From Riptortus pedestris (taxonomy: Eukaryota; Arthropoda; Insecta; Hemiptera; Alydidae), in contig CM032230.1 of NCBI GenBank assembly GCA_019009955.1, positions 27,842,001-27,906,000 on the forward strand: a stretch of DNA of 64,000 nucleotides, in the 5' to 3' direction. The notes under the pieces are model-generated. The model saw nothing but the letters and a program-made list of their open reading frames with translations. It ran no database searches and had not been told where the DNA came from. This document shows, piece by piece, positions 11,763 to 23,424 of this stretch (positions are counted from its first letter, which is position 1; every line of letters begins with the position of its first letter). Made by a program: the position numbers and the translations under genes.

Positions 11763-11891
11763 TATATAATTTTGAACAGACCTCATTTTCGTCATCTGGG
11801 TAGGATCGATGGACATTTGAAGAAATTTTTCGAAAATCGCGTCATGAGTACGACCTCATAGCTGATTTCCCTTAACGGAAATCTGCTAAAA
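11267..11891 (-). mobile_element. Family A element, near-complete, inverted
   Basis: Starts AAAAGTCCGTCACGCAGG and ends in the palindrome-derived tip ATTTCCCTTAACGGAAATCT. Order on the minus strand: tip, CATGACGCGATTTTCGAAAA, (TA)n run, TAACGCTCTAGCGGTCGCAA, GATCGTTAACAAACTC-like, GGATCAAAATATTG, right end. One of three near-full copies used to define the family. Confidence 0.65.
11707..11768. repeat. (TA)n inside family A
   Basis: TA run at the fixed internal position of family A (also 13,602–13,648 and 56,657–56,709), suggesting the source element carried a TA microsatellite. Confidence 0.9.
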
Positions 11892-13231
11892 ATTGCGTAC
11901 ACGTGTAATATTACACTATAATAATAATACTAATACTAGGATTCTCCTCTTGGAGTTCCCCCCCCTCTTAACTCTCTTCACCTTCTTTTTTTCTATTTAT
12001 ATATTAATCTTAAAACCCCGCTTCCAAAGCGACTTTAAAAAATCCTAATCTATATTGCAAAAAAATAAGTTAATTTTGAAATGCCGAAAAAGTACTGTAT
12101 ATCGAGCTAGGATTCATCATTTACTTTCGTTTTAACTAAACCCTTCAGGCAAGTGAATGATAATATAATTACTCTTCAACAATAATTACAATTTACATTC
12201 CTTATCTTTCGTAAACAATTATTTTTCTGATGTAATATTAATATATAATATGACTCAACAGTATTATCTTTGCCTCCTTTAGTAATCTATTTATTTTTAT
12301 AAGCAGAAAGAGATGATATTTAAAGTTTTGTTTTAAAGAGGATAGTCTAGAATTATTTGTTTTATTGAACATATAAGCCGTTCAGGTTGTATTTTCATTC
12401 ATGCAGTTTTTTTTTTTTTTTTTTAGTTTTTTTTTTTGATATTTTAAACCGCGTTAGAACACTTGCTGATTGAAAGTGAATTGAATGGCAAACGTGGCCT
12501 TCTGCCGCATTTAAAAAAAACGAATGGAATGTAATAACATAAACTGATAAATTTTGGAATATGGTTAAATTAAATTATCAATTGACCCTTCTCTTGATTG
12601 TTAGAATAAGTTATTGCTCATTGATAAGGAATGATTTGTTAAGGATGATTGGGAGATTAGTTTTCTATTTCCTTGTTAACATTAGTTATTAAAACAGTGA
12701 TCACATGACTCTTGTCTAGCTACCATCCTGACTGTAGGTAGAAGAGCAAAATACCTCATATTCCATTAAATAATATTACGGTTCTTAGGCTATACAAATC
12801 GTTTGTTCGTTGTTAATTTAGTTATCAGTTTAATTTGTTTATTTGCCATTATGTGGCAACCACGATTCTAAGGCGATTAGGAAATTTATCAGTAGGAAAT
12901 ATTTCTTTACTCATTCCCAGTGAAATCAAATTTAAAGTATTTTTGCCACAATTTATTCATTTTATTTTAGTAGCAATGTTACATTCTGAAGAATATGTCC
13001 AGTATGAATGGAGCAATATAAGAACCGTTATGGGCTCCTTGTTTAGTTTCTATATATGTATCGCATGCTTGAGTTTTCTCTCCGAGAAAGTCCTTTTCTA
13101 TATAGAGTTGCTCGCCCTGAGTTTTAGCCTTTCTTTGTGTGTTGGCGGGATATCAGTGGCATGATTTCTGTTCTAATTGCCGCCGACCCTGGATCTATTA
13201 TTGTAAATCGTCCGTCAATTAAGTAGCTTTA

Positions 13232-13393
13232 CTAGATACCATAACGATTCTGCCCTTGAATACAATCGTCTCCACCCTTTCTGATGCCTTTATTGTTGAG
13301 TGTCTCACGCAGAGGGTCACGAAGCACCACTGTAAATCCTTGGTTGTTTCCCTGGGGAATCATGACTTCACGCAATAACCAGCAGGAAAAAAA
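13232..13393 (-). pseudogene. Coding-like relic, unassigned
   Basis: Minus-strand frame of 53 codons bounded by stops in a block that is visibly less AT-rich than its surroundings. It reads LLREVMIPQGNNQGFTVVLR and continues DPLRETLNNKGIRKGGDDCI to a stop at 13,232. The same frame, after the stop, resumes with a coding-like stretch (DGRFTIIDPGSAAIRTEIMP) to about 13,140. Composition and low stop density look like decayed protein-coding sequence or separate exons. I do not recognise the family. Confidence 0.35.
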
Positions 13394-13475
13394 CTATACG
13401 CGTTCTTAAAGCAATGAAGGCAGTGATTAGGGGACTCTATTTTTCCTTAATCAGATTGGTTCAGCAGAATATACT

Positions 13476-13594
13476 TTTAGCAGATTTCCTCTTAGGGAAA
13501 TCTGCTATTGAGGTCGTACTCATGACGCGATTTTCGAAAACTTTCTTCAAATGTCCATCGATCCCCCAGGACATGACGAAAATGGGGTCCGTTC

Positions 13595-13652
<58 letters not shown>

Positions 13653-14141
13653 CTGTTAACGCTCTAGCGGTCGCAATTTTTGTTTGATCGTTACCAAACT
13701 TCATATTTAAGCGTTTTACGTAAAAAGAGAGATCAAGTTTGTTAATGGCTGAAATCGGACCAGTGGGAGGGGGGGGGGTTTAGAGTGGGGATTTTTGAAA
13801 ATTCAAAATATCTCCGTTATTATGCGTCGGATCGAAAAATTGTATAGGATCAATCTTATTGTAAATTAAATTTACTATAAATATTGTTATATACATTTGT
13901 TCTGTATCTTGAATATTAACCGAGATATTTCCATTTGTATTGTGTGTATGGTCGACGGAACCCCGCCATGTTCCGGACTCTCCGCCGAGAGCTCTGGTGG
14001 CCGTTTCCAGAACTATTCGTCCCTCGTGAATAGGTTTAGAGATCCCTTCCTACTACAGCTGTTATTAGGCAGATTTCTCTATTGTAAAACTTCACGTGGG
14101 AAATCTGCCTAGTTTACGCAGCCCCTGCGTGACGGACTTTT
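13476..14141 (+). mobile_element. Family A element, near-complete
   Basis: Left tip at 13,479–13,506 is an imperfect 28-bp palindrome (AGCAGATTTCC/GGAAATCTGCT). It is followed by the conserved body, a TA microsatellite at ~13,602–13,648, a G-rich run (GGGAGGGGGGGGGGTTTAG at ~13,766) and the right end CCCCTGCGTGACGGACTTTT. A subterminal segment (GAGAGCTCTGGTGGCCGTTT, ~13,987) is shared only with the copy at 56.5–57.2 kb. Confidence 0.7.
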
Positions 14142-14191
14142 CATTTATAGGTACAATTTCATAAACCGTTCGGCGCTATAAAAGACTGTTG

Positions 14192-14401
14192 TTTATTAAC
14201 GTCCTCTTTGTGCTACTAAGGCTAATTGGGACTGGTTATCTACAGCTTACCTACCATATTCTAGCCAGGGTAGGACTAAGGATTTTATTTAATGATTTCG
14301 TCACTAAATACATTCCTATTGCCCACTAGAGAATCGAACTATTGACTCTAGGTTTACCTAGTGAGGTTAAGACCGAAGCCTTAACTCACATAACCTGAGC
14401 T
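14192..14401 (-). mobile_element. tRNA-derived SINE, near full-length, inverted
   Basis: Reads on the minus strand as GCTCAGGTTA-like head, B-box-like GATAGTTCGATTCTC region, ATTCATTAAATAAAATCC-type centre, CCCTGGCTAGAATATGG-like segment and the tail CCACTTTTTGC-complement ending GGACGTTAATAAA. One of about a dozen copies. Confidence 0.65.
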
Positions 14402-14744
14402 CGAACAGTGGTTTATTGAATTTAATAAATATCACAAATGTTTCGTTTGCCGCTTACTCCTTGGCCATGAAAGCCACTAGATTCACGGAGACTATCAAGA
14501 AAAGAGAGAGGGACTCTCTGATCTGAGTGGTAACAGCCTGGTATATATACTATTACGTTTTACACATAGATTGGAGTCGTTTATTCGCTAAGTAGTCCCG
14601 TCATTACATTAACACTTGAGCATGTACTATCTATTCACTTCTTATAGTTGTGTTGCGAAAAAAATGGTAATTGAAGACCTGTTAATAAATTTATGTTCAA
14701 AATTTTGTTACCCGTGAATCAAATAAAAATGTTTTTCCTTCGCT

Positions 14745-14905
14745 TGAGTGATGAGTTCGATTCTCGCCTGGGCAATAGTAATTTATTTAGTAACAGAATT
14801 CATTAAATAAAATCCTTAGTCCCACCCTGGCTAGAAAAGGGTGGTAACCTGTAGATGCCCCGTCCCAATTAGCCTTATTGCAAAAAGTGGACGTTAATAA
14901 ATATT
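14745..14905 (+). mobile_element. tRNA-derived SINE, 5'-truncated
   Basis: Starts at the B-box-like GAGTTCGATTCTCGCCTGGG and runs through CCCACCCTGGCTAGAAAAGG to GTGGACGTTAATAAATATTT. The tRNA-like head is missing. Confidence 0.65.
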
Positions 14906-15205
14906 TAAAATTAAAAATTAAATTTTTCCTTCGCAATTTAAAGATTGAATTAAGAGAAGCACTACTTTTATGGGAATAACATCATGAAAGATGTTTTCCC
15001 TATACAGTCATTATACGGTTATTCATGCGAAGCATGAAATAGCCACTGGAAGAATGTAGGTGAACTTATGTTAGTTCAAAGAATCAAATAAATTAGTTTT
15101 CTATCAAAATATAAAGATGATTGAGTCACCTTGAGAAAAATGAGATAAAAGACTACCTCCTGCCTGGTGGGGGTCGATGTATTATACATCAATGGTTTAA
15201 AAGAA

Positions 15206-15402
15206 GGTCAACGCCTCCAGCTTAGGTTATAAATGTTTATTCCAGCTTTCGAGGGCCCTGTTTCATCATCAGTGCTGTTCCTTTGTATATCGGTGGTGCT
15301 GACTCGCTCCTTCCTCTGAGTGCTCCCCCACTGATAATGAGTAGGGGGCCTTAAGACTCTGGCTAACTCTGGAATAAACGTTTAAAACCTAGTGGAGGTG
15401 TT
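15206..15402 (-). ncRNA. Inverted-repeat unit with hammerhead-like core (candidate 1)
   Basis: Arms at 15,206–15,246 (CGCCTCCAGCTTAGGTTATA...) and 15,363–15,402 are complementary. On the minus strand the left portion reads CTGATGA (15,272–15,266), a GC-containing spacer, then GAAA (15,250–15,247), the two conserved boxes of a hammerhead ribozyme. Such boxes occur in the terminal repeats of Penelope-like elements. Stem II is imperfect and I cannot find a good NUH cleavage triplet, so it may be dead or a chance match. Confidence 0.35.
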
Positions 15403-15619
15403 GAATTTTTATTTATTTTTTTTCAATATGGATTTATAAAAGTCTATTAGGAACTTGGCTGTAAAACCAGAGAAGATTGGCGACCGGAAGTAATCAGCTT
15501 TTGTTACCTGCCGTTTAAATAGGCATGGTTTCCCGTGAAATACAATTATTAGATTAACGTATACGCTAACCATAAGGTGGCAGCAGAAACTTTGAAGTAA
15601 AAATTTGAAGTTCATAGAG

Positions 15620-16300
15620 CAAAGTAACTTTTAATTTACTTTATTTATTTAAATATGATAATTTATTTAAAAATACATTCTAAACCCAATTTATTATTCT
15701 CTCTTTTCCTACTAAATCGATAGTAACGATGATATTGACAAGCAAATGTATTTACTCACAAGCAACTCCCCTCCCTCCTGGCAAAAGAAGTAAAGAATAA
15801 TCTCCTGGAACAATAGTAAATTTCTATTTTGCGACAAGAAGTCGGAAATTTTAAAGTCATAAATTTAAACAACGGTTTTGAATTTATAAACACAGTTGGC
15901 TCTTTACATTTTAATGATAAAAGCAATATTACTAAAGTTATTGATGAAAATAGGTTTCGACTTAGAAGTAAACCGCTACTCTTGTTTGTGACAGTGAAGT
16001 AAAATATAGACCTCGTTGGCTATATTCATATTCTTGATTCAAATACAAAAAAATGCTACAATTCTATTCAGGCACTCTCCTGGGATTTTTTTTTTTTTAT
16101 GTCGGATGTTAAAATGTGAAATTCATAAATTTAAAGTACGCTTTAAACTTGTTCTTTATATTTTCTAGATAAAACCAATATCAATGAAGATATTAGAATA
16201 TGTGTTATCAAGGCGAAGTAATCGCCACCCTTATAAGTTCAAAATATAAAATCCTCTTTAGCCTATGTTTATCCTGTGTATAGTTGGCTCACTAATATAG
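15620..16300. repeat. Family B repeats
   Basis: At least two diverged units (about 15,840–16,020 and 16,100–16,270) with the shared order CATAAATTTAAA, GTTCTTTATATTTT, GATAAAACCAATAT, GAAGTAA..CGCCAC. No coding-like frame. Confidence 0.35.
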
Positions 16301-16484
16301 AAACCTATAGAAATTCTCCTAGCCGCTTTCGAGCAACAAGCGGGCGGACAGACAGGCAAGATTTTCGATTTTGATGCCACTGTTCTTAGAATGAGTGAAT
16401 CGTGAAAGAAAAAAAAAAGTTCTGCCGACACATTTAAATAGAAAATCAGGCAAGCCTTAGAGTTTTATTTCTTTAGACATATAA

Positions 16485-16612
16485 TTTTAACTGGACCTCA
16501 TTTTCGTCAAATCATAGGTAGGATCGACGGACATTTGAAGAAAATTTTTAAAAATGCATCATGAGTGCAACCTCAATAGATGATTTGCCGTGAGGAAATC
16601 TGCTAAAACTGT
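16485..16612 (-). mobile_element. Family A left-half fragment
   Basis: CTGGACCTCATTTTCGTCA, GGTAGGATCGACGGACATTT and GCCGTGAGGAAATCTGCT form the left half of the family read on the minus strand. The rest is absent. Confidence 0.55.
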
Positions 16613-17295
16613 GCCTGAGCTGAAAGCTATCGTCCTTGACATATCACGTGTTTTCGTCGCATCTAAAAGTGACATTATTTATTGGTTCTTCACCTGTTGG
16701 TTTTACATTTCGGTTGATCATCCAACTTATTCTAAGGTCATTAATGAGTAGTTGAGCCAATTTCACGTAGTTCCTTTTAATATTTCCTTTCTTTAATTAA
16801 TGGGTTCGTTATCAATTTATCTCCTCAATGTTGTATTTGTTGCCTAGTAAGAATATTTTCTGTTTTAAAGGAACGTGATATTAAAGGATTATTTTAATGG
16901 TATTTATATTTTATTGGATTTGTCCGTTAAATTTTATTACAATAAAGTACTTCAATTCAAGGAAATTGAGTTTATAATTAAAGAGTTCAGAAAAAGGGTT
17001 GGGGCACAATTTCATTTTTTTAAATAAAAAAAATGTACCATTTATAGTTCATTCTAGTTGTAACATTGTTTTATAATATATTGAGATTTAAAGACAAAAT
17101 AATAATTTAATGGAGATTAATATTAATTATTTTTATTTGAAAATAATTATTATTAGACGCTCTTATATTTCATATGCCTATGATCTTAGTGGACATTTTC
17201 ACTGTGAGTAATGTTATCTTCTTGCCCAGATAAATAGACAGAGATATTTTATATTTATATAAAACATAATTATTTGATTTAACTTATTTTATTAC

Positions 17296-17455
17296 GAGTG
17301 GCGAGTTCGATTCTCGCCTGGTCAAAGGAAATTATTTAGTGACGGAATTCATTAAATAACATCCTAAGTCCCCACCCTGGATGGAAAAGGGTAGTAACCT
17401 ATAGATAACCCGTCCCAATTAGCCTTAGTTGCAAAAGGCGAACGTTAATAAATAA
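17296..17455 (+). mobile_element. tRNA-derived SINE, plus copy of a head-on pair
   Basis: GAGTGGCGAGTTCGATTCTC to GGCGAACGTTAATAAATAAT. Truncated at the 5' side; its tail meets the tail of an inverted copy. Confidence 0.65.
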
Positions 17456-17467
17456 TATTATTATTAT

Positions 17468-17680
17468 TATTTATTAACGTCCACTTTTTGCTACTTAGGC
17501 TAATTGGGACGGGTTATCTACAGGTTACCACCCTTTTCTAGCCAGGGTGGGATTTTAGGACGTTATTTAATGAATTTCGTCACTAAATAATTTCCTTTGC
17601 CCAGGCAAGAATCGAACTCGCCACTCTAGGTTTACCATGTGAGATAAACGCTTTAACTCGCATGGCTAACCTGAGCCCCT
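17468..17680 (-). mobile_element. tRNA-derived SINE, minus copy of a head-on pair
   Basis: Nearly full-length minus copy, from the tail TTTATTAACGTCCACTTTTT to the head GGCTAACCTGAGCCCCTA. Together with the plus copy it makes a ~160-bp-arm palindrome centred on an (ATT)n tail at ~17,455–17,470. Confidence 0.68.
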
Positions 17681-18120
17681 AATAAATAATAATAATAACT
17701 TATTTTTAACCTTATGAACATATGATTTAAGGAGTTAAGTATTTTCAACTGAGGTTTATTCTTCCAGTTTGAAATTTGCTTAGTTTTCACTAAATCAAAA
17801 TTTAGCCGAATTAAATGATTTTACTGATTGTGTTCAATGGAATATAATTTACCAAGAGTAGCATTTATACATTTACAAATTATTCATAATCACGAGTGTA
17901 TTTAAAGACAGAATTGAAATTAATGTGGGTGTTATGTGAAGAGTTTATTTATGACAAGATTTATTTCAACAAGATTGTTGCTTCTTGGAGGTTGTTGCTC
18001 TCTGAATCTCGGGTTACCCAGCTACGTAGTAATGGGATTGTGGTTTCTGAATTTCCCTGTGGTTTTTTCCCTGTGCGATAAGAAAACTACTGGAAGCGTT
18101 TCTTAATTTATTTTAGTCGT

Positions 18121-18130
18121 AGTAGTAATA

Positions 18131-18182
<52 letters not shown>

Positions 18183-18193
18183 CATACATACAT

Positions 18194-18232
<39 letters not shown>

Positions 18233-18252
18233 CGCACGCACACACACACACT
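18121..18252. repeat. Compound microsatellite (TA)n-(CATA)n-(CA)n
   Basis: TA dinucleotides to ~18,178, then about nine CATA units, then CA dinucleotides with two CG interruptions, running straight into a SINE at 18,250. Confidence 0.92.
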
Positions 18253-18406
18253 CGAGTTCTAATCCCGCCTGGGCAGAGGAATTTATTTAGTGGCGGAATT
18301 CATTAAATAAAATCCTTTGTCCAACTCTGGCTAGAAAAGGGTGGCAACCTGTAGATAGCATGTCCCAATTAGCCTTAGTTGCAAAAAGTGGACGTTAATA
18401 AATAAT
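18250..18406 (+). mobile_element. tRNA-derived SINE, 5'-truncated, fused to microsatellite
   Basis: CTCGAGTTCTAATCCCGCCT to AAAGTGGACGTTAATAAATA. It begins directly at the end of the (CA)n tract, so the breakpoint lies in the repeat. Confidence 0.65.
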
Positions 18407-19261
18407 TTCATTTCACAAATATAAATAAACAGTAAACATTATCAGACACAGCTGTAATAGCATGTAAGGAAAATGAATAGATGCAGAAATAGAATATGAT
18501 GATGATGATAATTGTGTTTTAGAAGATGAATTACTCCAAACGAAAGATGTTTAAAACAATGTTGTTATAGTAAAATTGAATTTATTGTAAATTACCACAC
18601 TTACCACCACAAGAAACCGTCTTATACTTTCTTTACTCCTGACAATAATTCGAAAATGCTTTGCTGCTCATTTAATTATTGAAGAACATTGGTAAATAAT
18701 GTATATAACGTAAATCGCAAAATTGTGTGGGATAAACTATAATTAAGAACATCTAAACCATTAAAATCCAATCAGACATTTGATTTTTAAAAATTAAATA
18801 CAGCAACATAAAATCAATTTTAATACAGAAAGTTTTAATTCAGGCCTAGAATATTAGTAATTGTCTTATTGCAGCAATAAACTCTAACGTTATAAAATGT
18901 ATACTTCTAACAGTGGTTGACTAACATTTTTTGCTAACCTTCAAAATAACGTCTTTCCTTGAAGCTGTAGCTCTTCACGTGGTTCGACGTGGCACAATTG
19001 GTGGCTATCTTCGGGATATTATTATCAAGTCAACCAAACATCTCTTTTCTTGATTCGTAATAAGAACTCATTGAGTAGCGAAACACTATTTGAGAAAGAT
19101 ATTTGGAGCTGTAGAAGAGCAGTACCTACTTATCGGAAGGGCCTCCGGACTGATGGAATTGTATTGGAAGCTTGATGTAACTGGTAACTACATTAAAAAA
19201 ACAAACATGTTGCACTGATTAGGGCACATCAAAAGATTAGAATCCAACATGCTCTAACTTG

Positions 19262-19324
19262 TGCCAGTGCCCGAGCTTCTGCAAGGTACTAAATATTACC
19301 TTGCAGAAGCTGGGGCACTAGGTG
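19262..19324. repeat. Strong short hairpin
   Basis: Arms 19,266–19,288 and 19,297–19,319 are complementary over 23 bp with a single mismatch (AGTGCCCGAGCTTCTGCAAG...), loop CTAAATAT; pairing extends by a few wobble pairs outside. GC-rich for this region. Candidate pre-miRNA-like hairpin or end of a foldback element. Confidence 0.6.
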
Positions 19325-21198
19325 GTGAAACCAAGATCTTAATTTGAAGTGCAGCATTTTTTTTACATCATGGATGACAATTTTCTGTAGTTTTATATAG
19401 TGGAAGGAGATTACTATATCAAAATAAATTAATGAACATTTTATTTGTTTCAGAATCCGTGGTGTCACCAGAAATCATTATGGCAATCCTCCCAGTAAAC
19501 ATTTTTTCAAGCAGGTAAAACAGTTACTGTACTCAATAAACTGTAATAATTGATCAGCATATTATTTCTTGTTTTCAATCCCTAAACGTATACCAATTTG
19601 GCATTTGTCTGCTCCTTTAAAAATTCTCGACTGTCAAATTTCTGTTCCTGTACTTTTGTTCAACACAGCAGTACAATACACTTTAGTTTATATTTTCACA
19701 CTTACTGCATGAAGCCTACCTGATTGTTCTACTAAACGGTAGGGTAGTTTTCATTGAGTATATGGGGTAGTGGAAGACAAAAAAGTACAGCTGTCTGGAT
19801 TTTGTGACCATATCCTCCATTCCAAACATTTTGTTAAATTTGATATTTGTGATTTTTTTCAATTTTCTCTAAATACTTCTTTACTCCCTTTGAATTTTAG
19901 GTATGAAATGAACCTCATAGAATAATTCTTTACAAGCTTCAGAATAGACTTTTATGTGTACTCCATAAACGTTTATTTATATTTTTAATATTTGCTTTCT
20001 GCAGTGTACCCTCCCCACCCCCTTATATAACCTTATAAAGATATATTTTCGACTTTAAGTTTTTTAACCTACTTTTTTTCCTTTTTTTTTTTTTTTTTTA
20101 AATGAAGTGATCCTGAACTTATTAATGCATGTGTATAATGTGAGAAAACGTTTTACTTAAAAACTTTCTTTCTAGTCGGGTAGCCTGGTGTTGAGAATGA
20201 GGTATCATAGCGGAAAAACCAATTCATAAAGGAAATTCATGTTACACAGTTCAAAAACTGTTGAGTTGGCCACTTTCTTTATTTCACTTATTTTCTATTT
20301 TTCTAGGGGTGGTTAGGGGTACAAAATAGAATAGGTCTACAGCATACCTAAGAAGATTTAAAAGGGTTAACTTTTATTATATTCTTTGGACAAAGCACGG
20401 ATATGAGAAAGAATCAGATATTAAAAAAATATTTTCCATAATATAAAAGTACATAAAAAAGGTAAGCACATGAAGGAGTAATATATATCATCCTAATAAT
20501 GCCTATCACCACCATCTATGGGGTACAAAACTAAATAAATAAATAAAAAAATATTAAAAAAAATAAAAATAATATAAATTTACTAGTATATAGGAATAAC
20601 ATTTTTTTTTTTTTTTTTATTAAAACCATTTTAAATTGTTGCCTTTATTACTAGTCTAATGTTTGTTTATGTTTTTTTATTTCTTATGTGTATTAATTGT
20701 CTTTATTACTAGTATTTAATGATTATTTGTTGTATTTAATTTTTTATTTGTTGTTTCAGTTTTTGTTATTTTTCTATAATTTTGTTTTCATTTTACATTG
20801 TGAAACTTTGAGCCAAATCGCAAGATGCGGGTGCTCCTGTATAAATAAATAAAAAAAAAAAAATGTTTCTACCATTGTGTTGATTCAGTTATTGAACGTA
20901 AATAAACTGTATTTGTAATAAAATTAATAAATCTCAATAAATAGTGATGACAAACAATATTTTACAATTATTTTATTTTAACTCAACAATTACATCTATA
21001 AAAATTTAATAAAGATTTAAATTTAATTTTTTGTTTGTTAGAAGAGAGCTGATATTGCTCAGATTAGTGCTGGTTACTGTTGGTTGGTTTTAAAACTTAT
21101 TATATTTTAGTCATCTGGTAGGAGGTAACAGTCACCGGAACAAGGCAGTATTTTATTCCAAAATGGCTTTAATAGATATAATTTTTTACCAAAGTTTA

Positions 21199-21436
21199 TA
21201 AATGGCGTAGAGGATAGTTGGGTATCTGCTAAAGAAGTACACTCAAAAGAAGAGTGTATTTTTGTGGAGACGAGTTTCGGTCACCATTGGGTCTTCTTCA
21301 GGAAAATATTGTTATAGGGCGAGAAAATGGAATTACTGTCAGTGGTCACATTTTAAGATTAAAATGTACCCATTTTTTGAGTGATGGAGAACTTCTTTAG
21401 CTGATATCTAACTATCCTCTACGTTATTTAAAACTA
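21199..21436 (-). ncRNA. Inverted-repeat unit with hammerhead-like core (candidate 2)
   Basis: Arms 21,207–21,240 (GTAGAGGATAGTTGGGTATC...) and 21,390–21,428 are complementary with few mismatches. Between them the minus strand reads CCTGAAGAAGACC...GACCGAAACTCG (21,302–21,271), the CTGAnGA...CGAAAC arrangement with a possible short stem. The architecture equals that at 15.2–15.4 kb although the sequence differs. Confidence 0.35.
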
Positions 21437-21529
21437 GTGCGTACTGCAGATTCTTTTATTAAATTAAAATATTGGCCCCCTAAACAAACCTTTGATCATG
21501 CTTAACTGGGATTTTTCTTAAACGTGTTT

Positions 21530-21605
21530 CTCTTTTGGGAAATAACTATTGAGGTTGTGATGCTTGTTTTCCAAACATTTCTTGAAAGGGTCCCTTCTAA
21601 TTAGT
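21530..21605 (+). mobile_element. Family A left-tip fragment
   Basis: TTTTGGGAAATAACTATTGA followed by GGTTGTGATGCTTG and ACATTTCTTGAAAGG matches the left tip and adjacent body at low identity. Confidence 0.35.
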
Positions 21606-23424
21606 ATTTCTGCAGGCTAGATGAGTGATTACGACTTCTTTGTTCTTTAGCTTGTTAGAAGCGAACCTCTATGCCCGGGGTTCGCACAGCTGAATAAAAT
21701 CCAATGTGCAATCCACAGCCTTGAACTCGGACCTCTATACGCCAATGCCACTCTGTGCGTGTGTGCTTTAGTGGTGCCTCCGTAATTATTGTTCTATTTT
21801 AAATTATTATTTAAGTGATTCCTAACTAAAGATTTATCTCGTTGATGGCGAAATTAATCCTAAAGTAAGTTTCTAAAGAAATGGTAAAGTATGAAATCAT
21901 AAATATATTCATTACTCTTTGTCGCTTGGAGAAATGTTATAAAACCATCTAGTTAATCTAGTTACTTCCTAAAATGTTTCTTTTAACTTTTCTGAATCTC
22001 GAAAATTAACGGAATAATCTTATTCCGCTTTCAATGAGCAGCTTGCACTTCAAGTCTATCTGATGTTACGACAAATGGAGTAACAGGTAATTGAATACTC
22101 GACTGGCGACATACAGGCGATGGGTGGGAATTCTCGTCAATTTACTCAGTTTTTGCGTTAGAATTTTTCCTCTAAGCATTAAATTAAGTTCCAGCTTCAA
22201 CTCTATTCGATCGTAAATTATACACCGAAGCATATTTTATTGGTTATTTTTTCCCCACAACTTGTAAAGGAAAACTAGACAACCTTGAAGGAAGGTAAAT
22301 TTTTGCTGAGTATACACTATTGTTATTGATGTTTCTCGTAAACAAATAGTTTTAATGCTCATGCAATTCGCTTTATTAATGACTAATACATTTATAACTG
22401 GTAATAAATAATAAGTCCAGCAGTCCACTTTCTTAAAAAAATATTTTACAATTATAAATAATCCATTGTATGTTTTTTTATTGTATATTCCGCTCGAAAA
22501 ATTTAAATTTTTGCTCGAATTCAACCAAAATAATCACTTGCCATGAGACACCTGGCCGCTTAATTAATGAGTGAAGTAGCTCCCTAAATTTCATTATAGC
22601 AGATCTTCATCAGTTTCCTTTCGTACACTGAAAGACACTTTGTATATCTGTTGCAATTACCAAGGTTTCCGATTTGTATTATTCCGCTTTATTGTGCTTT
22701 GGTATAAGCACTTAGAGAAGGAATGGCTTTTGAAATTCATATAAGTAGCCAGGTGGTGGCTTTACTGTGACCACCACCATCCAAGCCGTTTATACCTTAT
22801 GGAATTTGAGAAGACTGCTTGTCCTTTATGATTGCAAACCTGTAAACTAACATAAGATTAATTATAAATGAATGTAGTTAATTTAAAATATAATAGTAAT
22901 TAAGAAGCAGATATAAGCCATTAAAACATTGAGGCTTTTGAGAGGTTGTTCTCTGATTGATGGCTGAAGGAGTTTTATCCGCAGCTTAGGACAGAGCTTG
23001 GGTAGCTGAGTACCCTTCCTCCTGCCATTGACCTCTCTCTGGCCCACTTCCGATTCCCCCTCTCCTCCTAGTTATTTATACCTCTCATAAAACACTCATT
23101 CTAATAAAATATGGCTAATAAGATGATATTGCCATTAGCTTCAAAGACTCCATGATTTTTAAATCTTCAGTGCGATTTTCAAATGGGCGTAGGAGTTATT
23201 TCAGTGATTGATTCATTAATTCCATTTTTTAGTCCCAATCAGTCTATATAAGATCAAATAATTGAAATTTAAATAAAATTGCATTAGTTAAGCTGATTAC
23301 ATATACAGTGAATCTGCTTGAATCGCTTTGCTATTTTAAACATTTTATTGTCTTCCTTAAATCTCAGTTTTTGTTGTCACTCTCTTTTAAATTGATGTGA
23401 AATGTGATTTTTATTAATTAAATG

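Larger units (their letters stand above)
18410..23420. other. Repeat-poor intergenic stretch
   Basis: Apart from the hairpin at 19.3 kb, the hammerhead-like unit at 21.2–21.4 kb and a family A fragment at 21.5 kb, I see only AT-rich sequence. Moderately GC-richer blocks without a convincing frame occur at ~18,950–19,200, 21,655–21,790 and 22,970–23,090. Confidence 0.5.

Noticed and set aside
12835..13164. 109-codon plus-strand frame
   Set aside because: Hydrophobic AT-rich translation without a recognisable domain, splice signals or repeat-copy conservation; partly antisense to the more coding-like minus-strand block.
14192..14401. tRNA genes suggested by B-box-like sequences
   Set aside because: The tRNA-like heads lack a full cloverleaf and are followed by a conserved non-tRNA body and tail present in many copies, so they are SINEs.
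22237..22524. 95-codon minus-strand frame
   Set aside because: Lys/Asn/Tyr/Ile-rich composition expected from random AT-rich DNA; no motif.
22590..22625. Another hammerhead-like core (TCATCAG near TTTCG)
   Set aside because: The two boxes are in the wrong order for a hammerhead on either strand.
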